DNA of 7,492 nucleotides from Alphaproteobacteria bacterium (GCA_017513365.1 JAFXFY010000138.1:1-7492), one strand, 5' to 3'; shown: positions 1 to 5,588, counted from the stretch's first letter. Program-made: numbers and translations. The notes: generated from the sequence alone by a model not told the origin.

Positions 1-329
1 AAGCCGTTGTTCGTGAAATTTACGAAGAAACCGGTGTTCAGTATGAAATTGACAGATTAGCCTTTGTTCAAGAAAACTTCTTTAAACGTGATGACGGTAT
101 GTTTAAAGGATTAAGTTGTCATGAAATCACATTTTATTTTTTGATGAAACCCAGAGGCACTCAACAACTAGACAGCCACAGCATCACTGCGGGTGTTGAA
201 GAAAAAATGTGTTGGTTGCCGATTGATAATTTGGCCGAATATGACATCTATCCAAAATTCTTTATCAATAAATTAAAGGATTTAAAACCTTATCCGGAAC
301 ATATTGTTGTCAAACAATTTTCTGAATAA
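1..329 (+). CDS. Nudix hydrolase, 3' part only (5' end outside window)
   Basis: This is the C-terminal 108 residues of a Nudix-family protein; the frame is open from position 3 and the start codon lies before the window. The visible REIYEETGV (residues 4-12 of the fragment) is the core of the Nudix box (REUxEExGU), whose glutamates bind the divalent metal used to hydrolyse nucleoside diphosphates linked to another moiety. The preceding Gx5E part of the box is off the window. Downstream come the usual beta strands (HEITFYFLMK) and an EEKMCWLPIDNL segment typical of the family's end, where a WLP/D-L pattern follows the box. The substrate cannot be told from this fragment. About 110 bp separate it from the next gene and I see no clear terminator there, so read-through is possible. 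Confidence 0.85.
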   Translation, partial: AVVREIYEETGVQYEIDRLAFVQENFFKRDDGMFKGLSCHEITFYFLMKPRGTQQLDSHSITAGVEEKMCWLPIDNLAEYDIYPKFFINKLKDLKPYPEHIVVKQFSE

Positions 330-427
330 AACAAACATTTTATAAAAAACACGTCATTTACAAAATATTAACTTATTACCCCCTATACTATCTTTTGAAA
401 AAAGGGCATGGGGTCCTTTTAAAAGTC

Positions 428-432
428 AGGAG
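428..432 (+). promoter_or_regulatory. Shine-Dalgarno AGGAG fixing the SPFH start
   Basis: AGGAG lies 7 nt before the ATG at 440. A TTG at 395 in the same frame would add 15 residues (MKKGHGVLLKVRSTI), but that addition precedes the membrane segment without any family-like sequence, and this strong site sits inside it. The ATG at 440 is therefore preferred. Confidence 0.8.
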
Positions 433-439
433 TACAATA

Positions 440-1375
440 ATGGAATTTCCCGTTTTTGTTTTTATACTGGTTATTTTCACTATTTTATTGATTAAATGGT
501 GTTTAACCATCGTTCCACAAGGGTATGAATATACCGTGGAAAACTTAGGGCGTTTTACCAAAATTTTAAAACCGGGATTGCACTTTTTATTGCCGATTAT
601 TGAACGAATCGGTCAAAAAGTAAATATGATGGAACAAGTTTTGGATATTCCGTCCCAAGATGTTATTACTAAAGATAATGCTATGGTACGTGTAGATGGC
701 GTGGTTTTCTTTGAAATTCAAGACCCATATGCGGCCTCCTATCAAATTCATAATTTGTATAGCGGTATTTTAAATTTAATTATGACAAACGTCAGAACCG
801 TTATCGGTAGCATGGAAATTGATGAATTATTATCTCAACGTGATGTCATTAACCAACGATTGCTCAGCGTTGTTGATGAAGCAACTATTCCTTGGGGGAC
901 TAAAATTACCCGTGTAGAAATTAAAGATATTTCTCCACCAGCCGACTTAATTAATGCCATGGCCAGACAAATGAAAGCCGAACGTGAAAAACGGGCTAAT
1001 ATTTTGGATGCCGAAGGGTTAAAACAAGCCGCTGTATTGAAGGCAGAAGGTGAAAAACAAGCTGCTGTTTTGGCTGCCGAAGGGGAAAAAGAAGTTGCCT
1101 ATCGCCAGGCAGAGGCCAGAGAACGTGCTGCCGAGGCTGAAGCAAAAGCCACACAAATGGTGTCTGATGCCATTGCCAAAGGGCAACCACAAGCGTTGAA
1201 TTACTTCTTAGGACAATCCTATGTGGAAGCGTTAAAAGGCATTGTTAATTCACCAAATCAAAAATTGTTAATGTTGCCGTTTGAAACACAACAAATTGCC
1301 AGCTCAATTGCCGGAATTTCCGAATTGACCAAAGCCGTTTTCAGTGATAACGCAACAAAAACAGTGAAAAAATAA
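440..1375 (+). CDS. qmcA: SPFH/band-7 membrane protein (stomatin/QmcA-like)
   Basis: This 311-residue protein has the layout of the bacterial QmcA/paraslipin group. An N-terminal membrane segment (about residues 4-24) is followed by the SPFH domain, opening with IVPQGYEYTVENLGRFTKIL and running to about residue 180, with family landmarks such as LDIPSQDVITKDN, VDGVVFFEIQDP and RVEIKDISPP. A long Ala/Glu/Lys coiled coil covers about 178-245, and a C-terminal tail follows. The coiled coil contains three 11-residue units (AEGLKQAAVLK, AEGEKQAAVLA, AEGEKEVAYRQ). Such proteins form membrane-bound oligomers that organise microdomains and, in E. coli, interact with the FtsH protease system; here that role is inferred. 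The NfeD-like gene 50 bp downstream is the usual partner and supports the call. The gene symbol is by similarity to the E. coli name. Confidence 0.92.
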   Translation: MEFPVFVFILVIFTILLIKWCLTIVPQGYEYTVENLGRFTKILKPGLHFLLPIIERIGQKVNMMEQVLDIPSQDVITKDNAMVRVDGVVFFEIQDPYAASYQIHNLYSGILNLIMTNVRTVIGSMEIDELLSQRDVINQRLLSVVDEATIPWGTKITRVEIKDISPPADLINAMARQMKAEREKRANILDAEGLKQAAVLKAEGEKQAAVLAAEGEKEVAYRQAEARERAAEAEAKATQMVSDAIAKGQPQALNYFLGQSYVEALKGIVNSPNQKLLMLPFETQQIASSIAGISELTKAVFSDNATKTVKK

Positions 1376-1382
1376 GATTATC

Positions 1383-1404
1383 GGGGATATCGCTCGGTAT
1401 CCCC
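1383..1404 (+). other. Intercistronic hairpin between SPFH and nfeD-like genes
   Basis: A perfect 7-bp inverted repeat, GGGGATA (1383-1389) and TATCCCC (1398-1404), has an 8-nt loop. It is followed by CTTTGATAC rather than a T-run, so it does not look like a full terminator. It could protect the upstream mRNA segment or lower expression of the second gene; both are inference. Confidence 0.5.
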
Positions 1405-1425
1405 CTTTGATACAAAGGAAAAAAT

Positions 1426-1875
1426 ATGCAAACATTTTTTAGTACATGGGGTGTGTGGTCTTGGATGAGCTTAGGTGTCATTTTAATGATTTTAGAATTG
1501 CTTGTCCCCGGCACTTTTTTAATTTGGTTTGGATTGGGCGCTATTTTAACCGGCTTAACCGTTTTAATGGTCAGCGGTTTAACTTTATCAACCCAAGTAT
1601 TGGTTTTTGTGATTATGTCTTTAATTTGTGTCGCTTTCGGCATTTTTGTTTATGCAAAAGTATTTGGCAAAAACAAAGAAGAAGAACTCAATCAAAAAAC
1701 CGGTGCCAATCGTTATATCGGAAGTCGCTTTACAGTTATTGAACCAATCAAAAACGGTCGAGGTAAAATCGCCGTCGGAGACAGTGTATGGATTGCCATT
1801 TCCGATAAAGAATTCAAAGAAGGTGATGAAATCACCGTTACGGGTGTTAAAGGCACTCAATTAATTGTAGAATAA
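1426..1875 (+). CDS. NfeD-like membrane protein (YbbJ type)
   Basis: This 149-residue protein belongs to the short NfeD class, which lacks the ClpP-like serine protease domain of long NfeD proteins. Three hydrophobic segments are visible (about 13-29, 31-51 and 57-78), including the family-like LELLVPGTFLIWFGLGA stretch. A basic/acidic linker (KNKEEE) leads to a C-terminal soluble domain, about 99-149, starting IGSRFTVIEPIKNGRGKI and carrying GDSVWIA and EGDEITV. That is the OB-fold pattern of NfeD C-termini. It follows the SPFH gene on the same strand with AAAGGA as ribosome-binding site, giving the conserved SPFH-NfeD module in which NfeD is thought to regulate or stabilise the SPFH oligomer. 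A strong terminator follows its stop by 17 bp. Confidence 0.9.
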   Translation: MQTFFSTWGVWSWMSLGVILMILELLVPGTFLIWFGLGAILTGLTVLMVSGLTLSTQVLVFVIMSLICVAFGIFVYAKVFGKNKEEELNQKTGANRYIGSRFTVIEPIKNGRGKIAVGDSVWIAISDKEFKEGDEITVTGVKGTQLIVE

Positions 1876-1892
1876 TTATTTTATTTACCATT

Positions 1893-1924
1893 AAATCCCT
1901 CACAGCACGTGAGGGATTTTTTTT
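1893..1924 (+). terminator. Intrinsic terminator of the SPFH-NfeD operon
   Basis: An 11-bp perfect stem, AAATCCCTCAC (1893-1903) with GTGAGGGATTT (1909-1919), has a 5-nt loop and runs into eight consecutive T residues (1917-1924). It is strong in the plus direction. The opposing gene's TAA stop (1925-1923) begins inside the T-run. In the minus direction the stem is followed only by TTTAATGG, so it would be a weaker terminator for that operon. Confidence 0.93.
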
Positions 1925-3467
1925 ACCACCCATATTGTTCTCCATATGCATCACAAAAATCATCACACATATCCCCCCAGTTTACCTGAGTTTCCTCCGG
2001 TATCGTTGTTTGAGGAACAGTTGTTTCCAGTTCTGTTGTGTTAGACTCAGTTGTTGTGTATCCCGTTGACGTCGTTGGGTATGGCGTTGTTGTTGTGTAT
2101 CCCGTTGACGTCGTTAGGTATGGCGTTGTTGTCGTTGTATATCCGGTTGACGTTGTGGTATATCCGGTAGTGGTTGATGTATAATCTGTGGTTGTGCTTT
2201 CGTAATCCGTTGTCTCTATATACGTAGATACAAACGTTGTTTCGGGTATTGTTGTTTCTTCAGGAAATGGACAAATATGAGAAAACGTTTTATTCGTATT
2301 ACAGTCATCTGCCGTTAAATCCAACAACACATCTGTCCCTTCAACCTTGGCTGTTAACTTAGCGCATCCAACAGATATAGTGGTTGCTGAACCATTCGGA
2401 CTTAAAGTATAATTTTGAACTTTTGACGTTGAATAGGCATAATTTGTAAAGGTTAAAGTGTATATTCTGTCCCCATTAGCATTTTTAGTGATTGCTGTAG
2501 AAACTGCATATTTTGTTGTATCTACAGTAATAGAGGCACCACATGGTTCCACTATGGGATCAAAATGCACCTCTGTTGTCAAGAAATCAGAGGGAATTGT
2601 ACATATCCATCTCCCCCCACCATCAGTTAAGTTACTACCACATCTAATGACGGTAATATCAAAATCGAACTGCTTTGTTGTCGGATAATATTTAAGTATA
2701 CCTGAACTACCACATGCTGCTGTATATCTTTTCTCATAATTTTGTGTATTTTGCTTAAACGAAGCTAATTTGGATCTAGATACGCCTGGATATGAAGAAT
2801 ATGAACTAAAATTATAATTTATATGAGGTGTAAATTCATAAGTTCCATCAGTTGTTTGTGTCGCAATTAAATACATAGAGTGATGCAAAGTCGGAGATGT
2901 TGATGGCCGTGTTCCAGGTAAGGATGATGGTGGATACTGATTTCGAATAGCTAGAAAAGAACAATTTTCGATAATACGATAAGTAGCAGGCAGTATATCA
3001 TTTTGCACATCAGAGGAAGATTGCTCTAAAGATACAAGAGGACACAGATTCCATCCTCCAATGAATCCAGTACCCCCTGCTGAGTTCTCACTCCCTAACT
3101 GGTAAACATAAAATGATACAACTTTAATTCTCCGATTATATTGTGTTATATCAGCAAATTGCACATATACACTTACATATTTAGTATCAAATACTTGAGG
3201 ATAATAGCTATTCTCTTGTAACTCATAATATACATCTTCACTCCCCGTAGGCCACACAGAACCACTTTTGCCATAAACAGGATTTGTTACCTTTAACATA
3301 TACTTGCCGTTTTTCTGATATATACCAACTCCTATTGCAGGAACATATGGCCTTTCTACATCATAACTTCCTATACACATGGTATCAGCCCGGGCATTTT
3401 TTATCCCACCGAACAAAAACATACCAACAATCAAACCAATACCAACTACTTTTAATAGATTTTTCAT
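1923..3467 (-). CDS. Secreted protein with Thr/Tyr-rich tandem-repeat stalk, function unknown
   Basis: I do not recognise the family of this 514-residue protein. It starts with a clear Sec signal peptide: positive MKNLLK, a hydrophobic core to about residue 20, and a signal peptidase I site ARA|D after residue 27. The mature region 28-399 is rich in Tyr, Ser and short beta-like stretches and holds 10 cysteines (31, 142, 169, 252, 276, 289, 309, 368, 389, 399). Residues about 403-493 are a low-complexity stalk dominated by Thr with Tyr/Pro, in units such as TTSTGYTTTTPYP. The last 21 residues change character (NWGDMCDDFCDAYGEQYGW), adding Cys501 and Cys505, for 12 mature cysteines in all. No sortase motif, membrane anchor or autotransporter barrel is visible. 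The start has AAGGAG at 3478-3473, overlapping the pilin-like gene's stop, so the two are probably translationally coupled. Thr-rich stalks often carry O-glycans and hold a domain away from the surface; that is inference. Confidence 0.85.
   Translation of the reverse strand: MKNLLKVVGIGLIVGMFLFGGIKNARADTMCIGSYDVERPYVPAIGVGIYQKNGKYMLKVTNPVYGKSGSVWPTGSEDVYYELQENSYYPQVFDTKYVSVYVQFADITQYNRRIKVVSFYVYQLGSENSAGGTGFIGGWNLCPLVSLEQSSSDVQNDILPATYRIIENCSFLAIRNQYPPSSLPGTRPSTSPTLHHSMYLIATQTTDGTYEFTPHINYNFSSYSSYPGVSRSKLASFKQNTQNYEKRYTAACGSSGILKYYPTTKQFDFDITVIRCGSNLTDGGGRWICTIPSDFLTTEVHFDPIVEPCGASITVDTTKYAVSTAITKNANGDRIYTLTFTNYAYSTSKVQNYTLSPNGSATTISVGCAKLTAKVEGTDVLLDLTADDCNTNKTFSHICPFPEETTIPETTFVSTYIETTDYESTTTDYTSTTTGYTTTSTGYTTTTTPYLTTSTGYTTTTPYPTTSTGYTTTESNTTELETTVPQTTIPEETQVNWGDMCDDFCDAYGEQYGW
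2049..2198 (-). repeat. 39/42-bp tandem repeats coding the Thr-rich stalk
   Basis: Two adjacent 39-bp copies, 2051-2089 and 2090-2128, differ at one base only. They are followed from 2129 by a diverged unit and then by shorter TTTGY/TTTDY-coding units up to about 2198. The encoded unit is TTSTGYTTTTPYP (13 residues), with one 14-residue form ending TTTTTPYL. All changes keep the reading frame. The near identity of two copies suggests a recent duplication and possible length variation between strains by slippage. Confidence 0.85.
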
Positions 3468-3472
3468 AATGG

Positions 3473-3478
3473 CTCCTT
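3473..3478 (-). promoter_or_regulatory. Shine-Dalgarno AAGGAG overlapping the upstream stop codon
   Basis: On the minus strand the pilin-like gene's TAA (3479-3477) forms part of TAAGGAG, 5 nt before the ATG of the Thr-rich protein gene. Placing the ribosome site across the stop codon is typical of translational coupling and supports a single operon. Confidence 0.8.
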
Positions 3479-4205
3479 ACTTTGACCGACGACGACAATA
3501 GGCTTCACATTTTTCCAATAAAATAGGAACACAGGTACCGGCTCTATCCTCCTCGCCCGTCGGACAATCACATGTTTTTGGATCAGCCCCAACCGGTGCA
3601 TCCGAGCATGTACACTGGCAATTAATTTCATCAAGGGTATGAGGATACTCACATTCAATAAAACACCCCTCTTTAGTCCGTTTATTACGCACACGAGAAG
3701 AAGAAAAATAAAAGACCATTGTATTGGGAATAGCTTCACACACATCCGATTGTATTTCTGTATATTTTTGACCGTTATTAATTTGCGTCGGAATACCCGC
3801 AGATACTACACTTTCAAACGTCATTTGACACAGACGTTTTTCAACAGCCAAAACCTGAATGGATGCTTCAGTGAAACTTTTTTCCTCCGATAAATAAATT
3901 GGATGCCCTGTCGTGGAAACTTCTTCCCATGCCTCTAAATGAGGCATTTTATGATTATCCATTTGTTTTTCAAGATCGGCTCCTCGCTGTAAAATATCAT
4001 TTGTCAAAACATTAGAACGATACTTATCCATTGCCCATGCAAAACCTGCCAATGCCAGCATGGATAAAATACCAATCAAGGCAACTACCGCCAACATTTC
4101 AACCATAGACCGACCAGACTCAGCTATTATAGATCCTCGTGTCAAACGTGAAGATGACAGAGAAGATGTAGACCAGCCGAATTGCAATTGTTTGTTTTGT
4201 TTCAT
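3477..4205 (-). CDS. Type IV pilin-like protein with cysteine-rich C-terminus
   Basis: This 242-residue protein has a class III (prepilin) signal. A 31-residue leader ends in Gly31, followed by RSMVEMLAVVALIGILSMLA, with the required Glu at +5 of the mature protein (Glu36) and a hydrophobic helix to about residue 58. Cleavage by a prepilin peptidase is expected at G31|R32; Arg at +1 is unusual, where Phe or Met is common. The rest is a short globular part (about 60-175) and a cysteine-dense tail (Cys181, 185, 196, 198, 200, 212, 214, 225, 233, 237), giving 12 cysteines with 126 and 156. A CPTGEEDRAGTCVP segment is knot- or EGF-like in appearance only. Leader residues 17-25 (SSSRLTRGS) are encoded by a palindromic repeat element. 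The start at 4205 has only a weak AGGG site upstream. It heads an operon with the Thr-rich secreted protein. Whether it is a major pilin, minor pilin or type II secretion pseudopilin cannot be decided; no assembly genes are in the window. Confidence 0.85.
   Translation of the reverse strand: MKQNKQLQFGWSTSSLSSSRLTRGSIIAESGRSMVEMLAVVALIGILSMLALAGFAWAMDKYRSNVLTNDILQRGADLEKQMDNHKMPHLEAWEEVSTTGHPIYLSEEKSFTEASIQVLAVEKRLCQMTFESVVSAGIPTQINNGQKYTEIQSDVCEAIPNTMVFYFSSSRVRNKRTKEGCFIECEYPHTLDEINCQCTCSDAPVGADPKTCDCPTGEEDRAGTCVPILLEKCEAYCRRRSK
4132..4158 (-). repeat. REP-like palindromic element inside the prepilin leader
   Basis: The plus-strand stretch starting GATCCTCGTGTC and ending GTGAAGATGAC is an imperfect palindrome: arms 4133-4141 and 4147-4155 around loop TCAAA, with one mismatch and two G-T pairs on the plus strand. 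It resembles a common alphaproteobacterial intergenic repeat (GTCATCCTCGGGCTTGACCC... type), whose frames are recognisable as SSSGLTRGS on one strand and DPRVKPEDD on the other; here they read SSSRLTRGS and DPRVKREDD. It lies wholly within the pilin-like gene and keeps its frame. Family assignment is from memory of that pattern, and the element's outer limits are uncertain. Confidence 0.65.
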
Positions 4206-4228
4206 TTTTTCCCTTTTTTCATCAATTC

Positions 4229-4264
4229 ATCTATCCCACAAAATGAGGTGTTTTCGTGGTAGAT
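4229..4264 (-). other. Hairpin in the 5' leader of the pilin-like gene
   Basis: A 13-bp interrupted stem lies 24 nt upstream of the pilin-like start. ATCTA (4229-4233) pairs with TAGAT (4260-4264), CCAC (4236-4239) with GTGG (4256-4259), and AAAA (4240-4243) with TTTT (4251-4254). There is a 2-nt bulge on one side, a 1-nt bulge on the other, and a 7-nt loop reading CACCTCA in the transcript. It is too extended to dismiss outright, but it is AT-rich and may be chance. If it is transcribed with the operon it could affect stability or translation. The rest of the 220-bp gap 4206-4425 is AT-rich and shows no gene or confident promoter. Confidence 0.45.
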
Positions 4265-4425
4265 CATATTTTTACTATTTCATAAAATATTTAAAAATTC
4301 AACTGTAAAGCAACAAAATATTTCAAATTTTACTATTTTTCATAATGCGTTAGTTTTTGGAATTTGTATCTACAACAAAAAATGGTTGTTCTTTAGTAGA
4401 GAAAGAGTAGTAAATCAATAAACCT

Positions 4426-4683
4426 TTAATTTCTGATTCTATCCCATTCATTCATCGTATTTTTTAAACGATTTTGTTCAGATATTTTTTGGTTTTGTTG
4501 TCTTTTTTCTTTTTGTTTTTTCAAAAATACCTTTTGACGTTCTTCAAATTTATGATTGCCTTGTCGGATTTCGTCTTTAAAATAAACACTGACTCCCATC
4601 ATAAGTGCCACCCAACCCCATAAAAATACATTAGCATAAATATGGTCTTTTAAAGTATCTTTAGGTGGTAAATCTTCGGGCAT
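4426..4683 (-). CDS. Small membrane-anchored charged protein, unknown function
   Basis: I do not recognise this 85-residue protein. It has a short polar N-terminus (MPEDLPPKDTLKDH), one hydrophobic segment at about residues 17-34 (NVFLWGWVALMMGVSVYF), and then a highly charged Lys/Gln/Glu helix from about 36 to 75 (FEERQKVFLKKQKEKRQQNQ) that is likely helical or coiled coil. The single membrane segment and a basic tail suggest an inner-membrane protein with the tail in the cytoplasm. The ATG is preceded by AAAGGAA with 6-nt spacing, a good ribosome site, which supports it being real. It is divergent to the FHA-domain gene. No strong terminator follows it. Confidence 0.7.
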   Translation of the reverse strand: MPEDLPPKDTLKDHIYANVFLWGWVALMMGVSVYFKDEIRQGNHKFEERQKVFLKKQKEKRQQNQKISEQNRLKNTMNEWDRIRN

Positions 4684-4709
4684 TTATTGTTCCTTTATTT
4701 ATGAGGGTT

Positions 4710-4738
4710 GTTTTAATACAATATCAGTATCTTGTCAA
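4710..4738 (-). promoter_or_regulatory. Putative sigma70 promoter for the 85-residue protein
   Basis: On the minus strand TTGACA (4738-4733) is followed after 17 nt by TAAAAC (4715-4710). The -35 is perfect and the -10 matches four of six consensus bases. It would give a leader of about 20 nt before the ATG at 4683. The -10 could be shifted by a base or two. Confidence 0.5.
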
Positions 4739-4774
4739 GAAACAATAAAATAAATTTCATTATTTTCAAAAATA

Positions 4775-4783
4775 TGGTATAAT
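4775..4783 (+). promoter_or_regulatory. Extended -10 promoter for the FHA-domain gene
   Basis: TGGTATAAT has a perfect -10 hexamer (4778-4783) with the upstream TG of an extended -10, and the region has no good -35. It lies about 33 bp before the preferred ATG at 4817, a normal distance. It is divergent from the TTGACA of the neighbouring gene, within one 120-bp intergenic strip. Confidence 0.6.
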
Positions 4784-4806
4784 AAATAAAGTAAAGAAAT
4801 ATACAT

Positions 4807-4810
4807 GAGG
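4807..4810 (+). promoter_or_regulatory. Shine-Dalgarno GAGG choosing the FHA start
   Basis: GAGG is 6 nt before the ATG at 4817. The earlier in-frame ATG at 4805 overlaps this site and has only AT-rich sequence before it, so the protein most likely starts MTKLSDRLNAF. Confidence 0.65.
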
Positions 4811-4816
4811 TTTCCA

Positions 4817-5539
4817 ATGACTAAACTATCAGATAGATTAAATGCATTTTCTCGCACGACATCCCCCATTGTTCCGGAAGAATTAACTTCTAAAAGTCAA
4901 CCCTATGGAAAACCGAGGTTAACCGAAAAAGAAGTCTTTAATATTGACCTGTGGACAACAGATGCCGCTGGCATTATGCATTACGATATTGAACATTTGC
5001 AAGAAAATCAGATTAATCAAACTCTTCAAATGTTAAAAAAATACGATCTTCATCCGGTACAAATGGGTAAATCTATTGCCGTTTTAGACGAAGTACATTT
5101 ATTAAAACAATGCGAAAAAGCTCATCCGGAGTACCCGCCAATACCCATGACAGAAAAAAAACTATATAATCAAGGTGTACCTTTGTTTTCTAAAAATTTA
5201 CCTATCTTAAAAATGGGAGAAAATTTGGAAGTGGATTTAAAGGAAATTTTAACCCCAAGTCGTATGAAAAAATTGGAACAAGGTGTCGTTATTTTACTTG
5301 GACGAAGTGTCGCAACACAAAAAAATCTCCCCCCGGAATTAAAAGGATGCGCTTTACACGGATTAAATTTAAATGGAGCGGATACAAGTGTATCCAGAGT
5401 TCACGGATACTTATTTTATCACAAACATCGCTTATATTATAAAGATTGTTCCAGTAATGGCACAACCGTCAAACAACATAAAAAAAGAGAAACAAAATTG
5501 AATTATTTAAAAATACACCATGATTCTCGTTCAGCTTAA
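4817..5539 (+). CDS. FHA-domain protein
   Basis: This 240-residue protein (244 from the alternative ATG at 4805) has a C-terminal forkhead-associated domain. The numbering used here counts from 4805. Visible are GRS at 166-168, SRVH at 197-200, and CSSNGTTV at 215-222, matching the conserved GR, SxxH and NG positions that bind phosphothreonine peptides. The GR-to-SxxH gap contains a longish loop (about 170-195). Only some 22 residues follow NGT, so the last FHA strands are short or degenerate. Residues 1-150 match nothing I recognise; they are soluble, with no signal peptide or membrane segment. FHA proteins usually read Ser/Thr kinase signals or act in type VI secretion, but no kinase, phosphatase or secretion gene is visible here, so the partner is unknown. 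The gene ends at a bidirectional terminator convergent with rpsI. Confidence 0.85.
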   Translation: MTKLSDRLNAFSRTTSPIVPEELTSKSQPYGKPRLTEKEVFNIDLWTTDAAGIMHYDIEHLQENQINQTLQMLKKYDLHPVQMGKSIAVLDEVHLLKQCEKAHPEYPPIPMTEKKLYNQGVPLFSKNLPILKMGENLEVDLKEILTPSRMKKLEQGVVILLGRSVATQKNLPPELKGCALHGLNLNGADTSVSRVHGYLFYHKHRLYYKDCSSNGTTVKQHKKRETKLNYLKIHHDSRSA

Positions 5540-5560
5540 TAACTTAGTCATTAAACACAA

Positions 5561-5588
5561 AAAATCCTCGCCATATAGCGAGGATTTT
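5561..5588. terminator. Bidirectional intrinsic terminator between FHA gene and rpsI
   Basis: A perfect 11-bp stem, AAAATCCTCGC (5561-5571) and GCGAGGATTTT (5578-5588), has loop CATATA. In the minus direction the stem runs into six T residues and ends the rplM-rpsI transcript 16 bp after its stop. In the plus direction four T residues end the stem, serving the FHA gene less strongly. Confidence 0.9.

Noticed and set aside
384..389. TATACT as a -10 box for the SPFH-NfeD operon
   Set aside because: The best -35-like hexamer (TTTACA at 357-362) is 21 nt away, too far, so the promoter cannot be called with confidence.
1446..1742. Open frames overlapping the NfeD-like gene in other frames and on the other strand
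   Set aside because: They are shadows of an unambiguous membrane protein gene and their products resemble nothing.
2049..2198. Tandem repeats considered as a CRISPR array
   Set aside because: The units are adjacent without unique spacers, keep the reading frame and code a Thr-rich protein segment.
3464..3745. Minus-strand open frame overlapping the pilin-like gene tail
   Set aside because: It is in a different frame of a gene with a clear protein signature, and has no plausible start context.
4060..4308. Plus-strand open frame containing IDPRVKREDD
   Set aside because: It lies antisense to the pilin-like gene and reads the other strand of the palindromic element. It has no ribosome site and no family resemblance.
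4372..4389. ACAAC/GTTGT hairpin downstream of the 85-residue gene as its terminator
   Set aside because: The 5-bp AT-rich stem with an 8-nt loop and no following T-run is too weak.
5561..5588. Considered as a second copy of the REP-like element because it contains ATCCTCG and CGAGGAT
   Set aside because: The loop and outer bases differ, and the T-run and position between convergent genes explain it fully as a terminator.
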